A stretch of 64,000 bases of DNA from Halococcus salsus (lineage in GTDB: Archaea > Halobacteriota > Halobacteria > Halobacteriales > Halococcaceae), in assembly GCF_009900715.1 (NCBI RefSeq), contig NZ_JAAAJC010000002.1, forward strand, positions 124,001-188,000, read 5' to 3'. The notes under the pieces are model-generated. The model was not told the origin of the DNA. It saw only the letters and a list, made by a program, of their open reading frames with translations, and ran no database searches. Shown here piece by piece: positions 27,360 to 36,614 of the stretch. A program made the position numbers and the translations under genes. The stretch's first letter is position 1. Each line of letters starts with the position of its first letter.

Positions 27360-27588
27360 CCACTTTTTTGCACCTCGGGATGGCCTCCCTGCGGTCGGCC
27401 ACCACTCAGTGCAAAAACCTGGACTAAAAAGGCTGCTCGCTCACTTCGTTCGCTCGCAGTACAACCACTCACCAACCGCACCACTACCATACAGCAACTG
27501 CACCACTACCGTACGACAGCCGCACCGCCTCCGCCGAAGCCCTCGGTCGCTCGCTACGCTCACTCCCTCGCCCTTCATCCACCAGGAG
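27360..27588 (+). repeat. Composite intergenic repeat, copy R3 (type 1b)
   Basis: Begins 4 nt after the ctaA stop. Module 1b (27360-27460): TTTTTGCAC pairs perfectly with GTGCAAAAA (9 bp), then CCTGGACTAAAAAGGCTGC and a CGCTCGCAGTACAACCAC tail. Module 2 (27529-27588): TCCGCCGAAGCCCTC ... GCCCTTCATCCACCAGGA. The linker is a CCACTACC/CAACTGCACC low-complexity tract. It fills the convergent gap to the TctA-like gene, and the remaining sequence to 27665 shows nothing. Confidence 0.78.
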
Positions 27589-27665
27589 AGCGTGGCGGCT
27601 GCCACGACACGTTCGATTTCCGCGTGAGAGGAGACGAGAACGAACTGGAATCCGCTGAACCGAAT

Positions 27666-28907
27666 TCATATACCGAGGATCAACGGTCCCATCAACACCC
27701 CCATCAGGTGGACCCGACGCGCGCCGACCGTCGCGGGCACCAGTCCGACGAGCGCGGCCGCACAGAACGTACCGACCCCGACGAATCCCGCGAACAGAAA
27801 GGAGAGAACGACCAACAGACCGAGGACGACGACCGAGAGCCAGGTGTAATCGAGCCGTCCCACCGTCCGGAGGTAGCGATCGCCGAGGAGCGGCACGAGC
27901 ACGAACCCGAAACCGGCAGCGAGCACGACCGCCGAGAGGAGGAGCGGCAGGTCGAGCGGCACCCCCGTGGAATCGAGGGCGACGAGCACTCCCGTCCGGG
28001 GCGACCCGAGCGCGACGAGCGCGAAGAGGGCGAAGATCGTGTTCGAGGTGTTGACCCCGCTCGTCGCCACGAGGAAGCCCCGCGCGCCGTCGTCGTTCGG
28101 GACGAGCGGCAGCGCGACCGTCGCCGCGACGGCCGCCGAAACGCCGGGGAGATAGCCCACGACCGCCCCCGAGACCGTCCCGGCGAACGCCGTCGACCCG
28201 ACGACGCGTCGCGGCGTGGTGACCGCGGCGTCGGCCTGCTCGGGAACCCCCGCCCCGTCGAGCGCCTCGATCAGCACCGGCGCGCCGAACGCACCGGCGA
28301 ACAGCGGCATCAACATCCCACCCGTCGCGAGCGGGGCGGTGGGCTCGATATCGAGCGTGAGGACCCCGAGGCCCGCGCTCAACACGAAGGCGAGCGCCCC
28401 ACCGATGCACGCCCGGATCGAGCCTTCGGTGAGCACCAGGAACGCGACGACCAGCGCCAGCACCAGCGGGAGATGGGCGCTGACCGTGGGGTAGACCGAC
28501 ACCATCAGCCGGGTCATCGGGAGCGCGAGCGGAACGGCGAGCACGACCGCGAGACCACTTCCGAGCGCCGACAGCCGGAGTGCCTCGCGACCGCGACCCG
28601 CGACGACGAGCCGATGGCCGGGGAGCACGGAGGCCGCCATCGCGGGGTCGGGAACCCCGAGCGCGAGCGCCGGCACGACGTCGAGGAAGGTGTGCGTGAC
28701 GCCGGCGGCGAGCATCGCCCCACCGACGTACAGCGGCGGGCCCGGGATCGAGGGTGCGGCCGCCGCGAGCAGGAGCGCGAAGTTGTTGGCGTGCAATCCA
28801 GGGACCAGCCCGCTCACCGTGCCGAGTGCGATACCCCCGAAGACGAAGCCGAGCGCGAGCGCCGCCGACTCCGGGGCGAACACGACGCTCCCGTCGACCA
28901 CCCCCAT
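27666..28907 (-). CDS. TctA-like (DUF112) transporter permease
   Basis: 413 residues, almost entirely hydrophobic with about 11-12 helices. The family motif GLVPGLHANNFALLLAAAAP near residue 32 and the second-half GYLPGVSAAVAATVALP show the internal duplication of the tripartite tricarboxylate carrier large permease. No TctB or periplasmic TctC gene is adjacent, as is common for archaeal members, so the substrate is unknown. Confidence 0.82.
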   Translation of the reverse strand: MGVVDGSVVFAPESAALALGFVFGGIALGTVSGLVPGLHANNFALLLAAAAPSIPGPPLYVGGAMLAAGVTHTFLDVVPALALGVPDPAMAASVLPGHRLVVAGRGREALRLSALGSGLAVVLAVPLALPMTRLMVSVYPTVSAHLPLVLALVVAFLVLTEGSIRACIGGALAFVLSAGLGVLTLDIEPTAPLATGGMLMPLFAGAFGAPVLIEALDGAGVPEQADAAVTTPRRVVGSTAFAGTVSGAVVGYLPGVSAAVAATVALPLVPNDDGARGFLVATSGVNTSNTIFALFALVALGSPRTGVLVALDSTGVPLDLPLLLSAVVLAAGFGFVLVPLLGDRYLRTVGRLDYTWLSVVVLGLLVVLSFLFAGFVGVGTFCAAALVGLVPATVGARRVHLMGVLMGPLILGI

Positions 28908-28994
28908 TCGCCGGGGATGGTCGCGTTCTCCGCGTTAAACCCTCGCAGCGCTACGGGGCCGTGAAAACAAGTGAAGTGGGTTGGCCGAGCGCGC

Positions 28995-29330
28995 TCAGCC
29001 GAAGAGCTCGCCGAGGCCCTCGCCGCCCGCGTCGTCGTCATCGTCGTCCTCTTCTTCGGCTTCGGCTTCCTCCTCTTCGGCCTCGTCGGCCTCCGCCTCG
29101 GCCTCGTCGCCGCCGGCCGGTGCGGCTGCGCCGCCCGCGCCACCAGCGGGGACCGCGGCGGCCTGGTCGACGGCGTCCTCGATGTCGACGTCCTCGAGGG
29201 CGGCCACGAGCGCCTTGACGCGCGAGTCCTCGACGTCAGCGCCGGCGGACTCGAGCACGCTCGTCAGGTTGTCTTCGTTGATCTCTTCGCCGGTCTCGTT
29301 CAGGATGAGTGCTGCGTAAACGTATTCCAT
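28995..29330 (-). CDS. rpl12: 50S ribosomal protein P1 (aL12)
   Basis: 111 residues. The helical dimerisation domain is at 1-60 (MEYVYAALILNETGEEINED). An Ala/Gly/acidic hinge follows, and the C-terminal tail GEGLGELFG is the factor-binding end shared with L10. Forms the ribosomal stalk. Last gene of the rpl1-rpl10-rpl12 operon. Confidence 0.97.
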   Translation of the reverse strand: MEYVYAALILNETGEEINEDNLTSVLESAGADVEDSRVKALVAALEDVDIEDAVDQAAAVPAGGAGGAAAPAGGDEAEAEADEAEEEEAEAEEEDDDDDDAGGEGLGELFG

Positions 29331-29354
29331 TGTTGTAGTGGTGTGTTTGATTCG

Positions 29355-30410
29355 TTAGCCGAACATCGCGCCGAGGCCCTCGCCGCCCGCGTCGTCGTCA
29401 TCGTCATCGTCATCGTCGTCGGGGGCCTCGTCCTCGGTCTCCGTTTCGGCCGGTTGGTCGTCGCCCTGTTCGTCCGTGGTGGTGGTGTCGGCAGCCACTT
29501 CCGCGCCCTGGAGCGCCTCCGGGAGCGCCTCGTCGTCGTGGATGTGCGCGGCGAGCGCACGGAGCTGGGCGTCGGCCCGGCCCACGAGGTCCTCGACGAG
29601 GTCGGGGCTCTCGACGGCGGCCTCGATCCCGAGGCCACGCGCCTCGGTCGCGCCCTTGCCGAGCAGCGCGCCCGCGGTCTGGGCGGTCGGGTAGGCCGCG
29701 TTGATCGAGAGGTTCCGCCCGGCGGCGGCGGCGGACTCGATGTCCGCACGGTACTCGTCGATGTCGATGGCCAGCTCGTCGGCCTCGAACAGCGTCCCGT
29801 CGGCGTACACCGTTCTCAGGTCGAGCCCGACCTCTTTGGGCTCGATTCCGAGCTCCGAGAGCACGTTCGCGAGGGCCTGTGAGACCTCCTCGCCCTCCTC
29901 CAGAACCGTCGAGTCGGCGGTGACCTGGATCGAACCGTCCATGATCCGGGCCTCGGCACCGACCTGCTGGAGTTCGCCCACGAAGGGCCCCGGGTCGATC
30001 CCGGTGTCGCCTTCGGGGATGGTGATGTCATTCGGCGAGACCTCGCCCGCGTTGATCGGGGCGGGGGTCTTCGAGGCTTCGAGCTGACGGTAGAGCCCGA
30101 ACGGGTTCTCGTTCGTCCCGATCAGCCCGACCTGCCCTTCGACCTCGTCGACGAGCTCGTCGACACCCTCGTCGGCGTCGTCGAGTGCGCGCGTCAGCAG
30201 GGTGTTGCGTGCGACGCGGAGCCGGGCCGATCCCTGGAGGTCGCGACGCATCGCCTGGAGCTGTCGGCTCGGGATGCCCGCGACCGAGACGATCCCGATG
30301 CTCTCGTAGCTCGCGATGAGGTCGGCCAGATCCGCGACCTCCTCGCGCTTCCACTCGGGGATCTGTTCGGTCCGGTGGTCCGTGGCCTCCGATTCGGCGT
30401 CGGCGGCCAT
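29355..30410 (-). CDS. rpl10: 50S ribosomal protein L10 (aP0)
   Basis: 351 residues. The N-terminal rRNA-binding domain ([20 protein letters not shown]) is followed by an insertion domain, helices that bind aL12 dimers, and an acidic tail of Asp runs ending GEGLGAMFG. The ending matches that of aL12. Start codon is 1 nt from the rpl1 stop; rpl12 follows after 24 nt. Confidence 0.96.
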   Translation of the reverse strand: MAADAESEATDHRTEQIPEWKREEVADLADLIASYESIGIVSVAGIPSRQLQAMRRDLQGSARLRVARNTLLTRALDDADEGVDELVDEVEGQVGLIGTNENPFGLYRQLEASKTPAPINAGEVSPNDITIPEGDTGIDPGPFVGELQQVGAEARIMDGSIQVTADSTVLEEGEEVSQALANVLSELGIEPKEVGLDLRTVYADGTLFEADELAIDIDEYRADIESAAAAGRNLSINAAYPTAQTAGALLGKGATEARGLGIEAAVESPDLVEDLVGRADAQLRALAAHIHDDEALPEALQGAEVAADTTTTDEQGDDQPAETETEDEAPDDDDDDDDDDAGGEGLGAMFG

Positions 30411-30411
30411 C

Positions 30412-31053
30412 TCAGGCCACCTCCACCGAGGGGCCCATCGTGGTCTTGACGTACATCGTGTCGATGTTCAGGGGCCCGCGTTCGAGGCTCGCCTCCAGAC
30501 GCCGGTTGACGACGTCGATGTTGTCGGCGATCTCGTCGGCGGTCATGTCGGCCGCACCGACGCGCGTGTGGAACGTGCGGCGGTCGCGGCTCCGGACCTG
30601 CACCGTGTTCTTCATCCGCTCGATGGTCTCGACGACGTCGTCGTCGGGCTGGAGCGGGGTCGGCATCTTCCCGCGTGGCCCGAGCACCGTCCCGAGGTAT
30701 CGGCCGATGTCCTGCATCATGCCGGCCTCGGCGATGAAGAAGTCGGTGTCGCCAGCTAGGTCCTTCGCGGCACCGTCGTCGTCGCCGAGCTCTTCGAGGT
30801 CGTCCCCGTCGAGCACTTGGTCGGCGACCTCCTCGGCACGCAGGGCGGTCTCGCCCTCGGCGAACACGATGATCCGGGTGTCCTGACCGGTGCCGGCGGG
30901 GAGCACGATGCTCTCGTCGACTCTGTTCTGTGGGTCGTTGAGGTCGAGATCGCGCAGGTTCACGGCGAGGTCGACCGTCTCGGTGAAGTTCCGAGCCGGG
31001 GCCTCGTCGAGCGCGCGCGTCACGGCCTCTTCTATGTCCTGTGCTGCTGCCAT
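30412..31053 (-). CDS. rpl1: 50S ribosomal protein L1
   Basis: 213 residues of L1 fold with [15 protein letters not shown] and the C-terminal [14 protein letters not shown] strand. It binds the 23S rRNA L1 stalk and, in archaea, a mimic of that site in its own mRNA leader. Preceded by a strong Shine-Dalgarno, unusual for a halophile. First gene of the stalk operon. Confidence 0.97.
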   Translation of the reverse strand: MAAAQDIEEAVTRALDEAPARNFTETVDLAVNLRDLDLNDPQNRVDESIVLPAGTGQDTRIIVFAEGETALRAEEVADQVLDGDDLEELGDDDGAAKDLAGDTDFFIAEAGMMQDIGRYLGTVLGPRGKMPTPLQPDDDVVETIERMKNTVQVRSRDRRTFHTRVGAADMTADEIADNIDVVNRRLEASLERGPLNIDTMYVKTTMGPSVEVA

Positions 31054-31147
31054 ATGTCACCTCCGTAGTACGCCTTCGTGGCTGCTACGGCGTGAAACAG
31101 GCGACGCCTGTCTCACCGGAAAGCCATCGTTGTGCGGGTTTAAAACC
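31054..31147 (-). promoter_or_regulatory. Promoter and structured leader of rpl1 operon, candidate L1 autoregulation site
   Basis: Minus strand: TATA-like TTTAAAA at 31145-31139 places the transcript start near 31114. The leader opens with a hairpin (31116-31092: GTGA-g-ACAGGC...GCCTGT-t-TCAC). It ends with the Shine-Dalgarno GGAGGTGA at 31064-31057, 3 nt before the ATG. In Halobacterium the L1-L10-L12 mRNA has a leader of about this size carrying an L1-binding site (established knowledge); the same control is inferred here. Confidence 0.7.
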
Positions 31148-31177
31148 GTCGAAGCGCGCTGGAAACGGGAACGCGAC

Positions 31178-31609
31178 TCAAGCTTCGACGGTTTCACTCG
31201 TCTCCGCATCGTCGTCGGTCGTCAACTCCAACTCGACGGCGATCTCGTCGTACCAGACGCGCGGACGCTTCGATCGCCCATTTGTCTCGAACTCCACGAG
31301 ACCGAGGTCCGCCAGTTCCGTCAGGTTGCGATGAACGTGGCGAACGTCGCGCTCGACAAGCCGGGCAGTCTCGCGGATGCTTTCCGGACGCGCGCTCGCG
31401 AGGGTTCGGAGCAGTTCGAGGTTCTTCGGACGTGTCACGCGATGCAGGTCGTCCTCGTCGCGATAGACCCGCTCGAAGTAGGGTTCGGGTGTCTCGTCAC
31501 GGTCGAGTGCCGCCAACGTCTCTTCGACGCGGTCCGTGTTTCCGCGTCCAAAGCGGATGTGCATCGTACGCGCGGAGTCGTTTCCGTCGTTAGGGCCAGT
31601 GTTCACCAT
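31178..31609 (-). CDS. HVO_A0114-type winged-helix antitoxin
   Basis: 143 residues from the ATG at 31609. The central wHTH reads RPKNLELLRTLASARPESIR, then RHVHRNLTELADLGLVEFE with a wing (GRSKRPRVWYDEI). This is the HVO_A0114 DNA-binding family, the usual partner of TumE-type (DUF6516) toxins. Its start overlaps the end of the toxin gene by 20 nt, giving toxin-first order. It probably binds the toxin and the palindrome at 31915-31934. Confidence 0.78.
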   Translation of the reverse strand: MVNTGPNDGNDSARTMHIRFGRGNTDRVEETLAALDRDETPEPYFERVYRDEDDLHRVTRPKNLELLRTLASARPESIRETARLVERDVRHVHRNLTELADLGLVEFETNGRSKRPRVWYDEIAVELELTTDDDAETSETVEA

Positions 31610-31910
31610 GATTGCGTACCTCCTGTTTGAAACGCTGGAAGAGTGGGCGCAGGCCGGGAAACTCGATATCCTCGACCGATCCCGTCTCGGTGTGTTTGTG
31701 ATGACGCGACGCGCCGGGGTGATCCGGGAAGGTATCGTAGCGAACGATGGTTCCGCCGTCGATCCGCCCGTACTGCATGGAGTATCGAACCCCTTCCGGA
31801 TAGCGGTCGGATTGGGGCACGCGCCACGCCGTGATATCGACGAGTGTCCCATTCTCCGGGAAGCGTTCCGTGATATCGAGGGCTTTCGTCGCACCACCGC
31901 TCCCTCCCAT
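31590..31910 (-). CDS. TumE-like (DUF6516) toxin
   Basis: 106 residues. Family hallmarks: DITAWRVP near residue 28, then RYSMQYGRIDGGTIVRYDTFPDH, a HHKH cluster near residues 70-73, and a C-terminal LRPLFQRFKQEV helix. TumE proteins are toxins of type II-like pairs with a wHTH partner. The pair lies between rpl11 and the rpl1 promoter, a place normally without genes. The mode of toxicity is not visible in the sequence. Confidence 0.72.
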   Translation of the reverse strand: MGGSGGATKALDITERFPENGTLVDITAWRVPQSDRYPEGVRYSMQYGRIDGGTIVRYDTFPDHPGASRHHKHTETGSVEDIEFPGLRPLFQRFKQEVRNHGEHWP

Positions 31911-31914
31911 CGAC

Positions 31915-31934
31915 TGTTGGAACGAGTTCCAACA
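31915..31934. promoter_or_regulatory. Perfect palindrome, candidate autoregulatory operator of the toxin-antitoxin pair
   Basis: TGTTGGAAC-GA-GTTCCAACA is a perfect 9-bp inverted repeat with 2-nt spacer. It ends 4 nt before the toxin ATG (31910, minus strand), with an AT-rich TATA-like GTTATGATG just upstream on the same strand. A repressor bound here would cover the transcription start. I infer control by the wHTH antitoxin. Confidence 0.7.
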
Positions 31935-32045
31935 TCATAACACCGTTGCTCCTCACACCAACAGTACGCCGAGAAACGATCGGGAGCCGAACGGAACGTA
32001 TTCGCTACTGAACGATCCGATACCCGTCGAAGCGCGTCGAGAAGC

Positions 32046-32534
32046 TCAGGCTGCGGCTTCTTCCGCGAGTACGTCGTCGTACTGCCCGTCGTCGACGCGC
32101 TCGCCGAAGGTCCGGGCGTCCTCGCCGTCGATGGTCACTCCGAGCGTGACGCAGGTGCCCGCGACCTCCTTCGCGGCGTTCTTCGTGTCGTAGGCCAGCA
32201 GGTCCGGCCCCTTCTGTTCGGCGATCTGACGGACGTCCTCGACCGAGATGTCGGCGACGAAGTCCTTCTGGGGTTCGCCGCTGCCCGTCTCGAACCCGGC
32301 GGTGTCCTTGATCAGCGCCGCGGTCGGCGGGACACCGACGGAGATGGTGAAGTCACCCTCGTCGTCGTACTCGACGGTGACGGGGACCTCCATGCCGTCG
32401 AAGGCCTCGGTCTGGTCGTTGATCTCCGCGACGACCTCCTGGACGTTCACCGGGGTCGGGCCGAGCTCGGGTCCGAGCGGCGGGCCGGGGTCGGCCTCCC
32501 CGCCGGGAACGAGTGCTTCGATAGTTCCAGCCAT
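32046..32534 (-). CDS. rpl11: 50S ribosomal protein L11
   Basis: 162 residues with PGPPLGPELGPTPVNVQEVV at the N-terminus (cap domain) and the rRNA-binding C-terminal domain (LLAYDTKNAAKEVAGTCVTLGV). Part of the GTPase-associated centre. Transcribed separately from the rpl1 operon; the toxin-antitoxin genes are inserted downstream. Divergent from the Drg GTPase gene with 91 bp between starts. Confidence 0.97.
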   Translation of the reverse strand: MAGTIEALVPGGEADPGPPLGPELGPTPVNVQEVVAEINDQTEAFDGMEVPVTVEYDDEGDFTISVGVPPTAALIKDTAGFETGSGEPQKDFVADISVEDVRQIAEQKGPDLLAYDTKNAAKEVAGTCVTLGVTIDGEDARTFGERVDDGQYDDVLAEEAAA

Positions 32535-32625
32535 GGTCGGAGAACCGTCGCCGCGTGGTTAAGGATTACTTTTCGTCCGGAACGGATGTGAAGCCCTTTT
32601 CGACTCCCGTCCCTCAGGGTGGGTG

Positions 32626-33735
32626 ATGGGCGTCGAAGACGAGATCGAGGAGATCCGTGAGGAGATATCGGAGACGCCGTACAACAAGTCCACGGAGGCG
32701 CATATCGGTCGCTTGAAGTCCAAACTCGCCGACCTGAAGGAGAAGCTCGAGAACCAGTCCTCCGCGGGCGGCGGGCAGGGCTACTCGGTCGAGCAGACCG
32801 GCGACGCGACCGTGGCGCTCGTCGGGATGCCGAGCGCGGGGAAATCCACCCTCCTCAACGCACTCACCAACGCCGAGAGCGAGGTCGGGGCCTACGAGTT
32901 CACCACGCTCGACGTGAACCCAGGGATGCTGAAGCACAAGGGTGCGAACATCCAGGTGCTCGACGTCCCCGGGCTGATCGAGGGCGCGGCAGGCGGGCGC
33001 GGGGGCGGGCGCGAGGTGCTCTCGGTGATCCGAACCGCAGACCTCGTTGTCTTCGTGCTCTCGGTGTTCGAGATCGACCGGTACGAACCCCTCCGACGCG
33101 ACCTCTACGAGAACAAGATCCGTCTGGATACCCGGCCGCCGCGGGTTCGGATCACCCCGAAAGGGAAGGGTGGGATCGACGTCACGCTGGGACCCGAGGT
33201 CGACCTGGAACCCGACACGGTTCGGGAGGTCCTCCGCGAGCGCGGCTACGTCAACGCCGACGTCGCCATCACCGAATCCGTAGATCTGGACCTCCTGCTC
33301 GACGGGATCCTCGAAAACCGGGTCTACCTCCCGTCGCTCGTGGCGGTCAACAAGGCCGACCTGATCGACCAGGACTACCTCGACACCGTGAACGCGGAGC
33401 TTCGCGAGCACGACATCGACCCCGAGGAGGCGGTGTTCATCAGCGCCGAGGAGGAGAAGGGCCTCGACGCGCTCCGCGAGGAGATCTGGCAGGGGCTCGA
33501 CCTGATCCGGGTCTACATGGACAAACCGGGGCGCGGACCCGACTACGAGGAGCCGCTGGTGCTCAAGGCTGGGCAAACGGTCGGCGATGCGGCGAAGAAG
33601 CTCGGCGGGGACCTCGACGACCGGTTCCGGTTCGCGCGGGTGAGCGGCCCGAGCGCGAAACACGACGACCAGCAAGTAGGGAGGGAACACGAACTCGCCG
33701 ACGAGGACGTGCTCCGGATCGTCGCGCGGCGATGA
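32626..33735 (+). CDS. Drg-family (OBG-like) GTP-binding protein
   Basis: 369 residues from the ATG at 32626. A basic helical N-terminus precedes the GTPase domain: G1 GMPSAGKST near residue 67, G3 DVPGLIEGAAGGRGGG, G4 NKAD near residue 242. The C-terminal TGS domain (about 290-369) likely contacts RNA. Drg proteins bind translating ribosomes. Its stop overlaps the next gene (GATGAG), coupling the two. Confidence 0.95.
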   Translation: MGVEDEIEEIREEISETPYNKSTEAHIGRLKSKLADLKEKLENQSSAGGGQGYSVEQTGDATVALVGMPSAGKSTLLNALTNAESEVGAYEFTTLDVNPGMLKHKGANIQVLDVPGLIEGAAGGRGGGREVLSVIRTADLVVFVLSVFEIDRYEPLRRDLYENKIRLDTRPPRVRITPKGKGGIDVTLGPEVDLEPDTVREVLRERGYVNADVAITESVDLDLLLDGILENRVYLPSLVAVNKADLIDQDYLDTVNAELREHDIDPEEAVFISAEEEKGLDALREEIWQGLDLIRVYMDKPGRGPDYEEPLVLKAGQTVGDAAKKLGGDLDDRFRFARVSGPSAKHDDQQVGREHELADEDVLRIVARR

Positions 33736-34196
33736 GCCGCGACCGGCGACGCGTGCTCGCGGTCGTCGTCGTTGGACTCGTGCCCTGGGTCGTCCTGTTC
33801 TACCCCGGCGGTCAGGAGGCCTACTTCGCCGCCGGACTCCTCAGCTACACCGGGAACTTCGTGACGCTCCCGGCGTATCTCTCGCGGGCGGTCCCCGACT
33901 TCCTCCCGTTCGCGAGCGTCTTCTCCATCCTCCCCCAGCGCCTACTGGCGTGGCCGACCAGCGTGGGGCTGTGGCTGCTGGCGCTCGCGAGTAGCCTGCT
34001 CGGTTCATACGAGGACCGACGGGTGACCGACGGGTTGCTCGTGGTCGCGGGGCTGAGCCAGCTCACGTTCGCGCTCGGGTTCTGGACGGCGGAAGGCTAC
34101 GTCGCGATACCGATCGGAGCGGTGCTGTTGGTCGGACTGGGGGTTCTCGACTGGCGCTCGTCGGGGCGACGCTGGCTGTCGGCGTCGCGTGAGTGA
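33732..34196 (+). CDS. TIGR04206-family membrane protein
   Basis: 154 residues with four or five hydrophobic helices (about 7-25, 30-48, 62-85, 97-118, 124-140). The family assignment (TIGR04206, a haloarchaeal membrane protein family) is from memory of its VPWVVLFYPGG start. It overlaps the Drg gene by 4 nt. Function unknown. Confidence 0.65.
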   Translation: MSRDRRRVLAVVVVGLVPWVVLFYPGGQEAYFAAGLLSYTGNFVTLPAYLSRAVPDFLPFASVFSILPQRLLAWPTSVGLWLLALASSLLGSYEDRRVTDGLLVVAGLSQLTFALGFWTAEGYVAIPIGAVLLVGLGVLDWRSSGRRWLSASRE

Positions 34197-34268
34197 GGGC
34201 ACGGGTCGGGGGTTTGTGCGGTACGATGTCACAGTAGGTTTTTCGAGGGGCGGACCCCAAGCGAGGGT

Positions 34269-35036
34269 ATGGACGGAACACTCGACCACACCATGATGCG
34301 CGTCGAGGACCTGGACGAGAGTATCGACTGGTACACGACACATCTCGACTACGAGGAGAAGAGCCGCTGGGAGGCCGACAGCTTCACCAACGTCTTTCTT
34401 GGACCAACGGACGTCCACGAGGACGGCGCGCTGCTCGAACTCACCTACAACCACGACGGGCGCTCCTACGAGATGGGTGACGCGTGGGGCCACATCGCGG
34501 TGCGAGTCCCGGAGGACGAACTCCAGTCCTCGTACGACGAGCTCATGGACGAGGGTGTCGAGGACTACCGGGATCCCGAGAGCTGCGACAACAAGTACGC
34601 CTTCGTGAAAGACCCCGACGGCCACGAGATCGAGATCGTCAAACGGGACTACGGTGCGAAGTGGAGCCTCGACCACACCATGATGCGCGTCGAGGACGCC
34701 GACCAGCAGATCGGCTTCTGGGCCCGGAAGTTCGAGTACGAGACCCAGCCCGAGGGCAAGTGGGAGGCCGACTCCTTCGCGAACTACTTCGTCGCGCCGC
34801 GCGATAGCCCACAGGAAGCGATGAGCGTCGAGCTCACCTACAACTACGATGGACGGTCCTACGAGATGGGCGACGCGTGGGGCCACGTCGCGGTTCGGAC
34901 GGACGACCTCGACGACGCCTGGGAGACCCTGATGACCCGCGAGGCCGAGGACTACCGGGATCCCGAATCCTGCGACCACAACTACGCGTTCACGAAGGGG
35001 CCGGACGGCCACGAGATCGAGATCGTCACGTCGTAG
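34269..35036 (+). CDS. Two-domain VOC-superfamily protein (glyoxalase I-like)
   Basis: 255 residues made of two near-identical VOC modules. HTMMRVED occurs at residues 7 and 136, RSYEMGDAWGH and EDYRDPESCD occur in both, and GHEIEIV closes each. Both modules keep the metal-ligand pattern (His, Glu, His, Glu), so the enzyme is probably active like lactoylglutathione lyase, perhaps with gamma-glutamylcysteine adducts. The high internal identity points to a recent duplication or gene conversion. Confidence 0.87.
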   Translation: MDGTLDHTMMRVEDLDESIDWYTTHLDYEEKSRWEADSFTNVFLGPTDVHEDGALLELTYNHDGRSYEMGDAWGHIAVRVPEDELQSSYDELMDEGVEDYRDPESCDNKYAFVKDPDGHEIEIVKRDYGAKWSLDHTMMRVEDADQQIGFWARKFEYETQPEGKWEADSFANYFVAPRDSPQEAMSVELTYNYDGRSYEMGDAWGHVAVRTDDLDDAWETLMTREAEDYRDPESCDHNYAFTKGPDGHEIEIVTS

Positions 35037-35156
35037 CGCGACTGCGGGATTTCGGCGACTATTTTCGCCGCTCGCCGCGGCGGGCGACGGCGGCTTGCGG
35101 TGCGGGCCTGGTGTCTCGGCGAGCGTAAGCGAGCCGAGGCTCAGGAGAGCACCGCT

Positions 35157-35435
35157 CTCCTGGTGGATGAAGGGCGAACGAGCGGAGCGAGGCGCGAGCA
35201 ACGCGAGCGTCTTGATGCGAACGGCGAACGGCGAACGGAGTGAGCCGTGAGCGGAGCGAGTGAGGGCTTCGGCGGTGCCTGTGCTGGTGCGGGAGAGGGG
35301 ATTGTACCGCGAGCGAACGAAGTGAGCGAGCGGGCGCAAGGGCGACCAGCGGGAGCGCGGAGCGCTTTTGATCCACATTTTGCCAGCGAGCGAGTGAGCC
35401 GAAGGCGAACGAGCGAGTGCAGCAAAAGGTGGGGT
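35157..35435 (-). repeat. Composite intergenic repeat, copy R4 (reverse orientation)
   Basis: On the minus strand: CCACCTTTTGCTGC (35435-35421), inner GCCTTCGGC hairpin, GGCAAAATGTGGATCAAAAGCGC-type end near 35362, then the linker and module 2 GCCGAAGCCCTC (about 35275) to GCCCTTCATCCACCAGGA (about 35157). Module 2 is much longer here (about 120 bp) owing to extra GAGCGAGC repeats. It is the only copy not lying behind a gene in sense; it reads away from gshA. The rest of 35037-35465 is low complexity. Confidence 0.75.
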
Positions 35436-35465
35436 TTTAATCCGGTGAGCAGGTATCTCGGCGCA

Positions 35466-36578
35466 ATGGACGTGGGTTCGGCCGAGAACTTCACTCGGAT
35501 GGGGACGGTCGGGATCGAAGAGGAGTTCTACGTCGTCGACGACCGTGGTCGACCCACGTCGGGTACCGACGAACTCGTCTACGAGACCGACCCACCCGAG
35601 ATCCTCGACGACCGACTCGACCACGAACTCTTCAAGTGCGTCATCGAGACCCAGACTCCGACGTGTGCGGACCTCGACGAGGCCCACGAGAAGCTCCACG
35701 AGGTGCGGGCGGCGCTGGTCGAGCACGCCGAATCACATGGGTATGGTATCGCGGCGGCGGGCCTCCACCCGGCGGCGAAGTGGCGCGAGCTCGAACACGC
35801 CGAGAAGCCACGGTATCGCGCCCAACTGGACAGGATTCAGTACCCACAGCATCGCAATACGACGGCGGGGATCCACGTCCACGTGGGGGTGGACGACGCC
35901 GAGAAGGCCACCTGGATCGCGAACGAGATCCGCTGGTTCTTGCCCGTGATGCTCGCGCTCTCGGCGAACTCGCCCTACTGGAACGGCTTCGACACCGGGC
36001 TCGCCTCCGCGCGCGCGAAGATCTTCGAGAACCTGCCGAACACTGGGGTCCCGACGGCGTTCCGCGACTTCGCGGCGTATCGGGACTTCGAGCGGCTCAT
36101 GGTCGAACGCGGGTCGATCAACGACCGCGGCGAGCTCTGGTACGACGTTCGCCCACACACCGAGAACGGCACCGTGGAGGTCCGCGCCCCCGACGGCCAG
36201 GCCGACCCCGAGGTCGTCTTCGCGTTCGTGGAGTACGTCCACGCGCTCGTGCTGGACCTCGCGGAGCGATACGAACGCACGACGGCCCCGTGGACGACCT
36301 ACCGCTCGGGCGGGGACGGTTCGGGCGCGCCGCCGCTCCGGCGCGAACTCCTCGACGAGAACAAGTGGCGTGCGCTTCGCTACGGCCACGACGGGACGTT
36401 CATCGACCGCGACGGGACCGGCACCATAGGGCTCACGGAAGCGGTCGAGCGCGAAGCCGACCGGCTCGGCGTCGACGGAATCGCGCGCGTCGCGGCCGCC
36501 GAAAGCGGCGCGGCGAGACAGCGCCGGCTTCTCGAATCCGAGGGGCTCGACGGTGTCTGTGCCGCGCTCATGCTGTGA
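35466..36578 (+). CDS. gshA: Glutamate-cysteine ligase
   Basis: 370 residues from the ATG at 35466. The GCS2-type motif [10 protein letters not shown] opens the ATP-grasp-like fold. Further signatures are [30 protein letters not shown] and [10 protein letters not shown]. It makes gamma-glutamylcysteine, the main low-molecular-weight thiol of haloarchaea. The upstream reading frame comes from the repeat and is not coding. Confidence 0.92.
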   Translation: MDVGSAENFTRMGTVGIEEEFYVVDDRGRPTSGTDELVYETDPPEILDDRLDHELFKCVIETQTPTCADLDEAHEKLHEVRAALVEHAESHGYGIAAAGLHPAAKWRELEHAEKPRYRAQLDRIQYPQHRNTTAGIHVHVGVDDAEKATWIANEIRWFLPVMLALSANSPYWNGFDTGLASARAKIFENLPNTGVPTAFRDFAAYRDFERLMVERGSINDRGELWYDVRPHTENGTVEVRAPDGQADPEVVFAFVEYVHALVLDLAERYERTTAPWTTYRSGGDGSGAPPLRRELLDENKWRALRYGHDGTFIDRDGTGTIGLTEAVEREADRLGVDGIARVAAAESGAARQRRLLESEGLDGVCAALML

Positions 36579-36614
36579 ACAAGGCTTTTACTCGACGAGC
36601 GGCTCTCGGTAGCC

